A stretch of DNA of 30,144 bases from CAXMST01 sp963700785 (GCA_963700785.1 CAVOYZ010000015.1:1-30144), one strand, 5' to 3'. Positions 1 to 7,978 are shown, counted from the stretch's first letter. The notes: generated by a model from the sequence alone, not told the origin. Translations and numbers: made by a program.

Positions 1-904
1 GCGGACCCGGTTGTCGCGGGCGACGAAGCCGACGTAGGGGGCCCTGATGCCGCCGCCGCCCTCGTCCTTGGCGCCACCGAAGATGCAGTTGCGCTTGACC
101 ACGTTGCCGGCTCCGACGTGGCCGCCCTTCCAGTTGTATTCGATGTTGAAGCGCAGGGTCGAGTTCTTGACGATGTTGCGCTTGACGAGGTTGTTCGAGG
201 AGACGTGCTTGCTGGTCCCGGAGAAGATGATGCCCTGGCCGTTGCCGCTGATCACGTTGTCGGTGATCAGCGTCCCGTCGGCGTCGGGATAGAGCTGGAC
301 CCCGCGATCGGCGTTGTTGTAGATGCGGTTGCGCTGGATCACGGTCCCGGTCGCGAAGGCCACGTAGATGCCGTGGTCGTGGTTGGTCGCGGGCAGGCGG
401 CCGCAGTCGTGAATCCGGTTGTGGAGGATCCGGGTCCCGATGGCGCGGCCGTAGTCGTCGCTGCCGAGCAAAAAGCAGATGGCCGTATGCCGGTTGGTGA
501 CCTCGTTGTCGCGGAACACGGCGTGGTTGGCGTTCACGGTAGGGCTTCGCCTGCCCCTTCGGGTTGCGGCCGTCGAGCACCAGGTCGCGGATCTTGACGC
601 GGTTGGCGCCGCGCGCGATCCAGACCCGCCCGACCAGTATCGCCGGGCCACGCCCGCGGCTCCTGAGGGTGACCCGCGGGCGACTGAACTTGATGCTGTC
701 CCGGCCGGCGATGTGGACCCCGGGCCTGAGGCAGCCGGTCTGGCCCGGGCGCAGCGACTGGACGAACGCCTGCGGGCTCTGTCGCGGGCTGCTGGATCGG
801 TCGCAGTAGCTGACCCCCGCCTCGGCCACGGACGGGGCCCGCGCGCCGAAGATCACCAGCAGGAGGAGGGCCGCGAGCAACCAGGGTGCTCTGTGAGCAA
901 ACAC
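1..904 (-). CDS. Secreted right-handed parallel beta-helix repeat protein (partial at window edge, one frameshift)
   Basis: This runs off the left edge, leaving about 300 codons. The GTG at 904 is the only plausible start: an in-frame stop lies at 911-913 and a TAACCT box ends 8 nt upstream. The N-terminus (VFAHRAPWLLAALLLL..., ending AEA) looks like a Sec signal peptide. The body has short beta-helix turns such as NRIYNNADRG and NVISGNGQGIIF, and the motif GRLPATNHDHGIY (NHDHG at 370-384). It is a clear but diverged paralogue of the two genes at 27110 and 28877. At about 536-545 the frame breaks after codons reading K-P. Removing one T restores alignment with the paralogues at equal length (19 residues between shared RNP and NE). 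Such folds often bind or cleave polysaccharides, but the activity here is unknown. It may be a sequencing error or a real pseudogene. Confidence 0.8.
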   Translation of the reverse strand, partial: MFAHRAPWLLAALLLLVIFGARAPSVAEAGVSYCDRSSSPRQSPQAFVQSLRPGQTGCLRPGVHIAGRDSIKFSRPRVTLRSRGRGPAILVGRVWIARGANRVKIRDLVLDGRNPKGQAKPYRERQPRRVPRQRGHQPAYGHLLFARQRRLRPRHRDPDPPQPDSRLRPPARDQPRPRHLRGLRDRDRDPAQPHLQQRRSRGPALSRRRRDADHRQRDQRQRPGHHLLRDQQARLLEQPRQAQHRQELDPALQHRIQLEGRPRRSRQRGQAQLHLRWRQGRGRRRHQGPLRRLRRPRQPGP

Positions 905-912
905 TGAGCGTC

Positions 913-918
913 AGGTTA
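913..918 (-). promoter_or_regulatory. Putative -10 box (TAACCT) of a leaderless transcript
   Basis: TAACCT on the minus strand is followed by 8 nt and then the GTG at 904. No Shine-Dalgarno is visible. The spacing would place transcription initiation at or next to the start codon. No convincing -35 was seen. Confidence 0.45.
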
Positions 919-995
919 GCGCAGTATCAGGCGGATCGCGAATCGACCCCGCTGGCCGCCCGGCGTATGCTTCTCCGGCAAGGCGAAGGAGGCAG

Positions 996-1553
996 ATGGA
1001 GACCGTCGGGTTCACCCGGATGGAGGACGGCAGCGTCGAGGACTTCGAGCTCCTCGATCGGCTCGAGCAGGGCTACATCGCGGCCCTGCCCGATCGCCTG
1101 CTCGATGCGGTTCGGGCGCTGCAGGACTCGCTGGCCGGCTACCAGGTGAGCCGCTACGAGCACTCGCTGCAGTCGGCGACCCGGGCGCTGCGCGACGGGC
1201 GCTCGGAGGAGTACGTCGTCGCGGCGCTGCTGCACGACATCGGCGACGTGCTCGCTCCCCACACCCACGGGGAGATGGTCGGGGCCGTCCTCGGTCCCTA
1301 CGTCTCGCCCGAGATCACCTGGATCGTCGCCCACCACGGCGTCTTCCAGATCCATCACTACGGGCATCTCACCGGCGATGACCCCGACGCGCGAGATCGC
1401 TACCGGGACCATCCGCAGTTCGACGCCTGCGCCGAGTTCTGCGAGCTCTACGACCAGAACTGCTTCGACCCCGACTACGACTCGCTGCCGCTCGAGCACT
1501 TCGAGCCGCTGGTCCGGCGGGTCTTCGCCGAGCCCAGGTATCTCGAGCGCTGA
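996..1553 (+). CDS. HD-domain protein (metal-dependent phosphohydrolase or PhnZ/MIOX-like oxygenase)
   Basis: The protein has 185 residues. An HD-type metal site is visible: H at about residue 53 in YEHSLQSATRA, HDIGD at about 80-84, then HGEMVGA and AHHGVFQIHHYGH further on. The extra histidines and the C-terminal block RDRYRDHPQFDACAEF...YDQNCFDPDY...PLEHFEPLVRRVF resemble the HD branch containing diiron oxygenases such as PhnZ and MIOX-like proteins as much as classical phosphohydrolases. The substrate cannot be told. The ATG at 996 has an AAGGAGG at 986-992, only 3 nt away, so the in-frame ATG at 1020 is a weaker alternative. A TATGCT at 966-971 could be its -10 box. This is one of the few clearly Shine-Dalgarno-led genes here. 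It converges with the methyltransferase ending at 1590. Confidence 0.8.
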   Translation: METVGFTRMEDGSVEDFELLDRLEQGYIAALPDRLLDAVRALQDSLAGYQVSRYEHSLQSATRALRDGRSEEYVVAALLHDIGDVLAPHTHGEMVGAVLGPYVSPEITWIVAHHGVFQIHHYGHLTGDDPDARDRYRDHPQFDACAEFCELYDQNCFDPDYDSLPLEHFEPLVRRVFAEPRYLER

Positions 1554-1589
1554 GCTGCGGCGCCGCCGGCAGTGGCGACCCGCCCGGCG

Positions 1590-2642
1590 CTAGGCGGCCT
1601 GCGCCGGCTCGATCGCACCGGCGGCCGCGGCGACGGCGCCCGCGTCGGGCCCGAGGAGGAACAGATGCTCGGTGTTGCGCAGGTGCGAGACCCGACCGAC
1701 GCGCTCGCCGCTCGGGCTGTGGATCCCGATCCTGGCGCCGACGTAGCGGTCGAAGCCGAAGGCGACTTCCCGCAGGTGCCCGCGACCGGCGAGCAACGAC
1801 TCGACCGCGTCGGGCTCGTGAAAGCCCTCGTCGCTGAACGAGACCAGCATCAGAGCCGGCGGCAGCGCCTCGATCAGCCGGGCGAGCGCCGGCCATGATT
1901 CGCGCCGCCGGTTGTAGTCGCTCTTCGTCGTCCTGCAGTCGATCCGCTTGCAGGCGACCCCGTAGCTCTCCGGGGCATCCCATCGCACCAGGGTCTCCCA
2001 GACGTGGTAGTTCGAGAAGTAGGAGTGCTGGTTGTAGGGCGGGTCGAGGTAGACGCAGTCGACGCCCGCGAGCTCGGGAGCGAGCTCGTTCGCATCGCGG
2101 CGCACGGTGCGGCCGGCGGGACCCTCGACCGGGTGCGGCTCGCGCAGCTCGAGCTCGTTGTAGGAGCGCCGCGCCCAGCGCTTCACGTAGGCCATCTGCA
2201 GACCGCAGGTCGAGTCGACCCGGTCGGCCGCCTCGAGCAGGCTGGTCAGCAGCAGCGCCCGTTCGACCCGGCTCAGCTCGAGCCGGTCGATCTCCGAGCG
2301 GATCGCATCGATCCGCATCCCGTTGTGGGGTTGGAAGAACCGCGACCGCACGCAGAAGGTCTCGGTGAAGTAGCCGTGCTCGGGGCTCAGCCCGCGCAGG
2401 TGGTCGAGCAGCTCCGCGAGCCGCGACCGGTCCTCCTCCGTCGCCTCGACATAGGCGATGCCGAGCACCTCGCTGTAGGTGGCGGTGTCGTTCGAGAGCA
2501 CCTCGAGGCCGCGGCGGCGGCAGGCCTGGCCGACGCGCGTCGTGCCCGCGAACAGGTCGCAGACCGAGGTCGCGCCGAGCCGTGCGGCGGCCTCCGCGAT
2601 CTCCTCCGCGAGCAGCCGCTTCGAGCCGATGTACTTGATCAC
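1590..2642 (-). CDS. D12-class (Dam-like) N6-adenine DNA methyltransferase
   Basis: The protein has 350 residues. It opens with IKYIGSKRLL, as D12-class enzymes do. SAM-binding motif I is DLFAGTTRVG at about 29-38, followed by SNDTATYSEVLG, and catalytic motif IV is DPPYN at 200-204. It is expected to methylate adenine in a short DNA target that cannot be read from sequence. The open frame continues upstream antisense to the neighbouring gene. I chose GTG 2642 because the family N-terminus begins there and a TACCCT box lies 6 nt upstream. It is divergent from a second, unrelated methyltransferase starting at 2712. No restriction endonuclease is visible nearby, so it looks like an orphan or one half of a two-methylase pair. 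Confidence 0.88.
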   Translation of the reverse strand: MIKYIGSKRLLAEEIAEAAARLGATSVCDLFAGTTRVGQACRRRGLEVLSNDTATYSEVLGIAYVEATEEDRSRLAELLDHLRGLSPEHGYFTETFCVRSRFFQPHNGMRIDAIRSEIDRLELSRVERALLLTSLLEAADRVDSTCGLQMAYVKRWARRSYNELELREPHPVEGPAGRTVRRDANELAPELAGVDCVYLDPPYNQHSYFSNYHVWETLVRWDAPESYGVACKRIDCRTTKSDYNRRRESWPALARLIEALPPALMLVSFSDEGFHEPDAVESLLAGRGHLREVAFGFDRYVGARIGIHSPSGERVGRVSHLRNTEHLFLLGPDAGAVAAAAGAIEPAQAA

Positions 2643-2648
2643 GCGGCC

Positions 2649-2654
2649 AGGGTA
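2649..2654 (-). promoter_or_regulatory. Putative -10 box (TACCCT) for the D12 methyltransferase
   Basis: On the minus strand TACCCT is followed by 6 nt and the GTG at 2642, with no Shine-Dalgarno. It mirrors the arrangement at 2700-2705 for the divergent methyltransferase, which supports both starts. Confidence 0.45.
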
Positions 2655-2699
2655 GTCCGCGCGGCGGCGAGGCGATGCGGCTCGGACCGGGCCGCGGCC

Positions 2700-2705
2700 T
2701 ACGAT
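2700..2705 (+). promoter_or_regulatory. Putative -10 box (TACGAT) for the beta-class methyltransferase
   Basis: TACGAT is followed by 6 nt and the GTG at 2712, with no Shine-Dalgarno. This fits a leaderless transcript divergent from the one at 2649-2654. Confidence 0.45.
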
Positions 2706-2711
2706 CCCGGT

Positions 2712-3569
2712 GTGGCGAGCGACGGCGAGGAGCTGATTCACGGCGACTGCCGGCAGGTGCTGCCGACGTTCGGCGACGCCGGCTTCCGCCTGATCTACAT
2801 CGATCCGCCGTTCAACTCGGGCAAGCGTCAGCGGCGACGAACGCTCGAGACCGTCGCCGATCAAGACGGCGGTGACCGGACCGGCTTCGGCGGTCGCAGG
2901 TACCGCTCGCGGTCGATCGGCGAGCTCTCGTTCGCGGACAGCTTCGACGACTACCTCGGGTTCATCGAGGCGCCGCTGCGCGAAGCCCACCGCCTGCTCG
3001 ACCCGCGCGGCACCCTCTACGTCCATCTCGACTACCGGGAAGCTCACTACGTGAAGCTGCTTCTGGACGAGATCTTCGGTCGCGAGGGCTTCCTCAACGA
3101 GATCATCTGGGCCTACGATTTCGGTGGCCGCTCGAAACGCCGCTGGCCGGCGAAGCACGACACGATCCTCGTCTACGTCAAGGACCCCGAGCAGTACCAC
3201 TTCGACGCCGAGGCGGTCGACCGCGAGCCGTACATGGCGCCGGGGCTCGTCGGCGCCGAGAAGGCCGCCCGCGGCAAGCTCCCGACCGACGTCTGGTGGC
3301 ACACGATCGTCCCGACCAGCGGCTCGGAGAAGACCGGGTATCCGACCCAGAAGCCGGAGGGCGTCCTGCGCCGGATCGTCGCCGCCTCGAGTGCCGAGGG
3401 CGACCGGTGCCTCGACTTCTTCGCCGGCAGCGGCACCCTCGGTGCCGTCGCTCGCGATCTCGGCCGGCGCTTCGTCCTGGTCGACTCCAGCGCCGAGGCG
3501 ATCGCGGTGATCAGCCGCCGCCTCGGGCTCGAGCCACGCCGCCTGACGGCGGATGCCGACGTCGCGTAG
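2712..3569 (+). CDS. Beta-class site-specific DNA methyltransferase (N6-adenine or N4-cytosine)
   Basis: The protein has 285 residues. The catalytic motif comes first (IYIDPPFN, DPPF at 31-34) and the SAM-binding FxGxG motif last (LDFFAGSG, about 235-241). That motif order defines the beta class (CcrM/HinfI-like). YPTQKPEGVLRRIV before the FAGSG block is typical of the family. DPPF favours adenine, but the target base is not certain. The frame is open far upstream as a shadow of the opposite gene. GTG 2712 is supported by the TACGAT box and by homology starting a few residues later (ELIHGDC). It lacks the extra C-terminal domain of CcrM. The next gene starts 10 bp after its stop. Confidence 0.87.
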   Translation: MASDGEELIHGDCRQVLPTFGDAGFRLIYIDPPFNSGKRQRRRTLETVADQDGGDRTGFGGRRYRSRSIGELSFADSFDDYLGFIEAPLREAHRLLDPRGTLYVHLDYREAHYVKLLLDEIFGREGFLNEIIWAYDFGGRSKRRWPAKHDTILVYVKDPEQYHFDAEAVDREPYMAPGLVGAEKAARGKLPTDVWWHTIVPTSGSEKTGYPTQKPEGVLRRIVAASSAEGDRCLDFFAGSGTLGAVARDLGRRFVLVDSSAEAIAVISRRLGLEPRRLTADADVA

Positions 3570-3572
3570 GGT
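3567..3572 (+). promoter_or_regulatory. Putative -10 box (TAGGGT) overlapping a stop codon
   Basis: TAGGGT begins with the TAG stop of the methyltransferase and is followed by 7 nt and the ATG at 3580. It may drive a leaderless transcript of the small thioredoxin-fold gene. Confidence 0.35.
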
Positions 3573-3579
3573 CTGGGTC

Positions 3580-3879
3580 ATGAAGCTCTACGTCTGCTGG
3601 GACACCCGCACCCACCACCCGATCTTCGGCGACCACCCATGTGGGCTCGCCCACCAGGCCCTGGTCGACGCCGGATACGACCCGGACGTGGTCAAGGCCC
3701 GCGGCTGGGCGGCCCTGCCGGACCTCTTCAACAACTCCGCCGGCCGCCGCGAGGTGCGTGAGCTGAGCGGCGGCAACGACGAGGTGCCGGCGCTGGTGCT
3801 CGATTCGGGCGAGTTCATCCAGGGCAGCGCCGAGATCATCGACTGGGCGGGAACCAACCCCGCTGCCGGGCCCTCCTGA
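3580..3879 (+). CDS. Small glutaredoxin/GST-N-like thioredoxin-fold protein
   Basis: The protein has 99 residues. It starts with a beta strand leading to a cysteine (MKLYVCWDTR) and has a second cysteine in GDHPCGLAHQAL. The cis-proline signature EVPALVLDSGEFIQGSAEI is typical of glutathione-S-transferase N-terminal and glutaredoxin domains. There is no CxxC pair, so a disulfide oxidoreductase role is uncertain and it may bind a thiol cofactor. Actinobacteria mostly use mycothiol rather than glutathione, so the natural thiol is unknown. ATG 3580 is chosen over an in-frame ATG at 3553 because the fold begins exactly at MKLYVC. A strong hairpin follows at 3891. Confidence 0.72.
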   Translation: MKLYVCWDTRTHHPIFGDHPCGLAHQALVDAGYDPDVVKARGWAALPDLFNNSAGRREVRELSGGNDEVPALVLDSGEFIQGSAEIIDWAGTNPAAGPS

Positions 3880-3890
3880 GCGCCTGATCT

Positions 3891-3910
3891 GCGCGGCGGT
3901 ACCGCCGCGC
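3891..3910. terminator. Perfect 20-bp GC palindrome, possible U-poor terminator
   Basis: GCGCGGCGGT is followed directly by its exact reverse complement. It lies 12 bp after the stop at 3879 and just ahead of the next gene's presumed -10 box. There is no T-run, so it would be a non-canonical actinobacterial-type terminator or a protein-binding site. Confidence 0.45.
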
Positions 3911-3918
3911 CGCTCTTC

Positions 3919-3924
3919 TATCCT
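3919..3924 (+). promoter_or_regulatory. Putative -10 box (TATCCT) for the membrane protein gene
   Basis: TATCCT is followed by 8 nt and the ATG at 3933. No Shine-Dalgarno is visible. It fits the leaderless pattern repeated across the window. Confidence 0.4.
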
Positions 3925-3932
3925 CGCCGGTC

Positions 3933-5888
3933 ATGATCGGCACCTACGCCGCCGCCCTGGTCGTGATCGGCGCCTCGGTGCCGGTTGGCGCTGCGGTCCT
4001 CGCTCTCGCGGGGCGGCGGCAGTGGTCGTGGGTCGCGCCGGCGCTTGGGCTCGCGGTGATCACGGTCGTAGCCTGGCTCGCGGTGCGGCTCCCGGGTCAG
4101 GGCCTCACCGCCCTGATCGCGGTGGTCGCGCTCGCCGTCGCCTGCGCGGCGCTGGCGCTGCCCCGGGTCGGCTTCGGCGCCGAGCAGCTCCGCGAGGGGG
4201 GACCGGCGGCGTTGATCACGCTGCTCGCCGTCTCGATCCCGTTCGCCGCCGAGGGGCATTTCGGGATCCTCGGCACCGGCTTCAACGTCGACATGTCCCA
4301 GCACCTGTTCGTGGCCGACTGGCTCGCCTCGCAGTTGGCGCCGGCCCCGCCGCTGATCGACCAGGGCTATCCGGTCGGCCCGCACTCGCTCGCGGTCGCC
4401 GCGGCCGAGCTGCCGGGGGGGAACCTGGCGCTCGCCTTCAGCGGCATCACGATCGCGGTCCCGGTGCTCGCGGCGTTGACCGCGCTGGCCGGTACCCGGC
4501 GGCTCGGCCCGAGGCGGGGGACCGTCGCCGCGCTGCTCGTCGCCCTGCCCTACCTCGTTGCGTCCTATCTGGCCCAGGGCGCCTTCAAGGAGCTGTTCGA
4601 GGCGCTGTTCGTGCTCGGCTTCGCCCTCTGGCTGCATCGACTCAGCGCCGACGATCTCGAGGCCCGCGGCTTCGCGGTCCCGGGGGCGGTGCTCGCGGCC
4701 GGCGCGCTGTACGCCTACAGCGGTCCGGGCCTCGCCTGGATCCTCGGCACCCTGGCGATCTGGGGATCGATCGAGCTGCTGATCGACCGGCGGCGCGCGC
4801 TCGGCCGCGTCCGCACCGCCCTGCCGGCGATCGCGGTGGCGAGCGCGGTGCTGATCGTCGCGGTGGCCCCCGAGGCATCGCGGATCGCCGACTTCGGCGG
4901 CAGCGCAGGCAACGTCGCCAACTCCCGCGACTCCGAGCCGCGCGCGGCGACGTCCGCCTGGGCCCAGCGCACATCGAGCGACGCCGGCACGGGTCCGTCC
5001 GGCGGCGGCGAGGCCGACGGCGGTGAGGCGAGCCTCGACCTCTTCGACGACGACCTCGGCAACCTGTTCGGCGACGTGCCCCCGCTCGAGATGCTCGGGA
5101 TCTGGCCGAGCGGCGACTTCCGCGTCGAGCCCGGCGACGGCGCGGTTCCGGCGGCGCTGTTCTACCTCGGGGCGCTGCTCGGCCTGTTGGCCCTGGCGGT
5201 CGGGCTCCGCGCTGCGCTCGGGGCCCGCGAGACGGCGCTGCCCGCTGCGCTCGCTGCGGCGCTGCTGATCTGGCTCGCGGCCCTGGTCGCGAGCACCCCC
5301 TACACGACGGCGAAGGCGCTGATGATGATCGCCCCGCTGCTGACCCTGATCGCGGCGCGCGGCGTGCTCGATCCGCGGTTCTCGCCGCTGCGGAGCCAGC
5401 CCGGCGCTCCGTCGATGCGGGCCGGGACGATGCTCGCCGGCGTCTATGCGCTCGCGGTGGCCGGCTCGACGGCGCTCGCGCTCGCGAACGCGCCGGTCGG
5501 TCCGGAGCGCTACACGGCGGGGATCTCGAAGCTGCGGGCGGAGCTCACCGCTGAGCCGGTCCTGCTGCTGGCGCCGCCGGGTCAGCTCTCCGATCGGCAC
5601 GGGGCGGCCTTCTACGGCTGGGAGCTGCGGGGCGCCCGGCCGATCTGCGTTGCCGCGTTCCCCGCGGATGCCGGTGGCTTCGACCGGCCGGCGCCGCCGG
5701 GGATTCGCTACGTGATCACGCTCGGCGGCAAGACCGAACCGCCGTTCGCGGATCTGACCGAGGCCTCGCGCCGGCGCCGGGTTGCGCTCTGGGAGGCGGA
5801 CGGATTCGATCCGGCCACCGCGCCGCTGGTCGATCTCGACCCGAACGAGCCGACCAGCTGCGACCTCGGCCTGCCGCCGCCCGACTAG
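3933..5888 (+). CDS. Polytopic membrane protein, possibly GT-C-like (function unknown)
   Basis: The protein has 651 residues. About eight hydrophobic segments lie in the first 310 residues and four more between about 400 and 530. A polar loop rich in Gly, Asp and Glu separates them (about 325-400). A soluble C-terminal part of roughly 120 residues follows. After the fourth segment the loop GTGFNVDMSQHLFVADWL places an Asp and a His outside the membrane, as in GT-C glycosyltransferases that use lipid-linked sugars. I do not recognise a specific family, so this is only a structural analogy. It reads in the same direction as thrS, which begins 13 bp after its stop. The ATG at 3933 follows a TATCCT box. 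Confidence 0.7.
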   Translation: MIGTYAAALVVIGASVPVGAAVLALAGRRQWSWVAPALGLAVITVVAWLAVRLPGQGLTALIAVVALAVACAALALPRVGFGAEQLREGGPAALITLLAVSIPFAAEGHFGILGTGFNVDMSQHLFVADWLASQLAPAPPLIDQGYPVGPHSLAVAAAELPGGNLALAFSGITIAVPVLAALTALAGTRRLGPRRGTVAALLVALPYLVASYLAQGAFKELFEALFVLGFALWLHRLSADDLEARGFAVPGAVLAAGALYAYSGPGLAWILGTLAIWGSIELLIDRRRALGRVRTALPAIAVASAVLIVAVAPEASRIADFGGSAGNVANSRDSEPRAATSAWAQRTSSDAGTGPSGGGEADGGEASLDLFDDDLGNLFGDVPPLEMLGIWPSGDFRVEPGDGAVPAALFYLGALLGLLALAVGLRAALGARETALPAALAAALLIWLAALVASTPYTTAKALMMIAPLLTLIAARGVLDPRFSPLRSQPGAPSMRAGTMLAGVYALAVAGSTALALANAPVGPERYTAGISKLRAELTAEPVLLLAPPGQLSDRHGAAFYGWELRGARPICVAAFPADAGGFDRPAPPGIRYVITLGGKTEPPFADLTEASRRRRVALWEADGFDPATAPLVDLDPNEPTSCDLGLPPPD

Positions 5889-5891
5889 CAT
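5886..5891 (+). promoter_or_regulatory. Putative -10 box (TAGCAT) overlapping the upstream stop codon
   Basis: TAGCAT begins with the TAG stop of the membrane protein and ends 10 nt before the thrS ATG at 5902. The spacing is longer than at the other sites, so this one is weaker. Confidence 0.28.
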
Positions 5892-5901
5892 TGCCGACCC
5901 G

Positions 5902-7830
5902 ATGAGCGCGCTCAACGTCAAGCTGCCGGACGGCACCACCCTCGAGCTGGAGGGTGGGGCGACCGGAGCCGACGCCGCCGCGGCGATCGGGCCGGGACTG
6001 GCCCGCGCGGCGCTCGCCGCGAGGGTCGATGGTGAGCTCCGTGATCTCGCCGCCCCGCTCCCCGAGGGCGCCGAGCTCGAGATCGTCACCGACCGCAGCG
6101 AGGGAGCGCTCGATCTGATTCGCCACGACGCCGCGCACGTGCTGGCCACGGCGGTCTGCGAGCTCTGGCCGGGCACGCGGGTCTCGATCGGCCCGCCGAT
6201 CAGGGACGGCTTCTATTACGACTTCGAGTTTCCCGAGGGGGTCAAGGTCTCCGAGGCGGACTTCCCGGCGATCGAGGCGAAGATGGCGGAGCACATCGCC
6301 GCCGACGAGCGCTTCGAGCGGACGGATGTCCCGGTCGCGGAGGCGCTCGAGCGGTTCGCCGACGAGGACGAGCCCTACAAGGTCGAGCTGATCGAGGACC
6401 TCGTCCGGGACGAGGGCGTCGAGACGGTCTCGCTCTACCGCAACGGGCCGTTCACGGACCTCTGCCGCGGCCCGCACGCGCCCTCGACCGGGCGGGTCAG
6501 CGCCGTGAAGCTGAACTCGGTCGCCGGTGCCTACTGGCGCGGTGACGAGACCCGCCAGATGCTGACCCGGATCTACGGCACCGCCTTCTTCAGCAAGAAG
6601 GACCTCGAGGCTCAGATCGAGCGGATCGAGGAGGCGCGCGAGCGCGACCACCGCCGGCTCGGACCCGAGCTCGGGCTGTTCGCGCTGCTGCCGGAGGCGC
6701 CCGGGATGCCGTTCTGGCTGCCGCAGGGCACGGTGCTGCTGCGCCTGATCCGCGAGCAGGTCGACGCCCAGCTGCGCAAGCGCGGCTACGAGGAGATCAT
6801 GACCCCGGAGATCCTCGACGAGGAGCTCTGGCATCGCTCCGGCCACTACGAGAACTATCGCGAGAACATGTTCTTCGCCGAGCCGGCTGAGCGCGACCGC
6901 TCGGACCGGCGCCGGTTCGCGGTGAAGCCGATGAACTGCCCCGGGGCATGCCTGGTGTTCGCCGCCGAGCGGCACTCGTACCGGGAGCTGCCGCTGCGGC
7001 TGGCCGAGTACGGGAACGTCTCGCGGTTCGAGCGCGAGGGGGTGCTGCACGGGCTGCTGCGGGTCCGGGCCTTCACCCAGGACGACGCCCACGTGTTCTG
7101 CGCGCCCGAGCACATCAAGGGCGAGGTGATCGATATCTGCGAGGCGATCGACGAGCTCTACGCGACCTTCGGCTTCGACGACGTCAGGGTCGAGCTCTCG
7201 ACCAAGCCGCCGAAGGCGATCGGCAGCGACGAGCAGTGGGAGCAGGCGGAGGCGGCGCTGGCGGCCGCGCTCGAGGCGCAGGGCCGCGAGTACCAGCTGA
7301 ACCCGGGTGACGGTGCCTTCTACGGGCCGAAGATCGACTTCCACGTGACCGACGCACTGGGGCGCTCGTGGCAGCTCGGGACCTGCCAGCTCGACTTCTC
7401 GATGCCCGAGCGTTTCGAGCTCGACTACCGGGGTGCCGACAACGCCGAGCATCGCCCGGTGATGATCCACCGGGCCCTGCTCGGCTCGATGGAGCGCTTC
7501 GCCGGGATCCTGATCGAGCATCACGCGGGGCGCTTCCCCGCCTGGCTGGCGCCGACTCAGGCGGTGATCCTGCCGGTTGCGGACCGCCACCTCGACGCCG
7601 CCGGGGCGCTGCTGGCCGAGCTCCGGGACCTCGGGGTCCGGGCTCGCGTCGACGAGCGCTCGGAGTCCGTCGGCAAGAAGATCCGCGACGCGGAGCTCTC
7701 GAAGGCCCCGTTCATGCTCGTGCTCGGCGACCGCGAGGTCGAGAGCGGGGAGCCCGCGGTCCGCTCCCACGCCGACGGCGAGCTCGGGCCGATGACGGCC
7801 GCGGCGGTGGCGGAGCGGCTGGCTGCCTAG
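5902..7830 (+). CDS. thrS: Threonyl-tRNA synthetase
   Basis: The protein has 642 residues, the usual full length. It charges tRNA-Thr. An N-terminal TGS domain covers about 1-62. The editing (SAD) domain carries RHDAAHVLATAV and the later zinc-site region TDLCRGPHAP. The class II core follows, with KPMNCPGACLVF, the motif 2 loop GVLHGLLRVRAFTQDDAHVFC, PGDGAFYGPKIDFHV and motif 3 region HRPVMIHRALLGSMERF. The C-terminal anticodon-binding domain begins near QAVILPVADRH. ATG 5902 matches the family start. The infC cluster follows 148 bp later, a common bacterial order. No T-box leader is possible in the 13-bp gap upstream. Confidence 0.97.
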   Translation: MSALNVKLPDGTTLELEGGATGADAAAAIGPGLARAALAARVDGELRDLAAPLPEGAELEIVTDRSEGALDLIRHDAAHVLATAVCELWPGTRVSIGPPIRDGFYYDFEFPEGVKVSEADFPAIEAKMAEHIAADERFERTDVPVAEALERFADEDEPYKVELIEDLVRDEGVETVSLYRNGPFTDLCRGPHAPSTGRVSAVKLNSVAGAYWRGDETRQMLTRIYGTAFFSKKDLEAQIERIEEARERDHRRLGPELGLFALLPEAPGMPFWLPQGTVLLRLIREQVDAQLRKRGYEEIMTPEILDEELWHRSGHYENYRENMFFAEPAERDRSDRRRFAVKPMNCPGACLVFAAERHSYRELPLRLAEYGNVSRFEREGVLHGLLRVRAFTQDDAHVFCAPEHIKGEVIDICEAIDELYATFGFDDVRVELSTKPPKAIGSDEQWEQAEAALAAALEAQGREYQLNPGDGAFYGPKIDFHVTDALGRSWQLGTCQLDFSMPERFELDYRGADNAEHRPVMIHRALLGSMERFAGILIEHHAGRFPAWLAPTQAVILPVADRHLDAAGALLAELRDLGVRARVDERSESVGKKIRDAELSKAPFMLVLGDREVESGEPAVRSHADGELGPMTAAAVAERLAA

Positions 7831-7851
7831 ACCCGGGCTGCCAGACCTGCA

Positions 7852-7857
7852 TATACT
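7852..7857 (+). promoter_or_regulatory. Putative -10 box (TATACT) upstream of infC
   Basis: TATACT is the closest match to the bacterial -10 consensus in the thrS-infC gap. Its expected start site (8 nt on) coincides with the ATG of a ten-codon ORF at 7866. No -35 consensus is visible. Confidence 0.5.
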
Positions 7858-7865
7858 TCCGGCCG

Positions 7866-7898
7866 ATGCAAGGCAACGACACCCCGCCGCGCCGCTGA
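7866..7898 (+). CDS. Possible ten-residue leader peptide (MQGNDTPPRR) ahead of infC
   Basis: This is a tiny ATG-to-TGA frame, 8 nt after the TATACT box and 80 nt before infC. It could be translated from a leaderless mRNA. Its PPRR end contains a proline pair known in general to slow ribosomes. Nothing in the sequence proves it is translated. It could be chance. Confidence 0.25.
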   Translation: MQGNDTPPRR

Positions 7899-7978
7899 GC
7901 GCCCTCGCCGTCCCTTGCTCAACCGCCCACTCCCGACTCCTCCGCAGGTAGCTTGAGGCTTCCCGCCCTCCGCAGCTA

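Noticed and set aside
1590..3569. Complete restriction-modification system
   Set aside because: Both genes are methyltransferases, and neighbours (HD protein, thioredoxin-fold protein) show no nuclease motifs linked to them.
2643..3581. N-terminal extension of the D12 methyltransferase frame
   Set aside because: The extra residues have antisense composition and overlap the beta-class methyltransferase entirely. The family N-terminus begins at GTG 2642.
3918..6176. Minus-strand frame of 752 codons rich in Arg, Gly, Glu and Gln
   Set aside because: Its composition is typical of antisense translation, and it lies opposite the membrane protein and the start of thrS.
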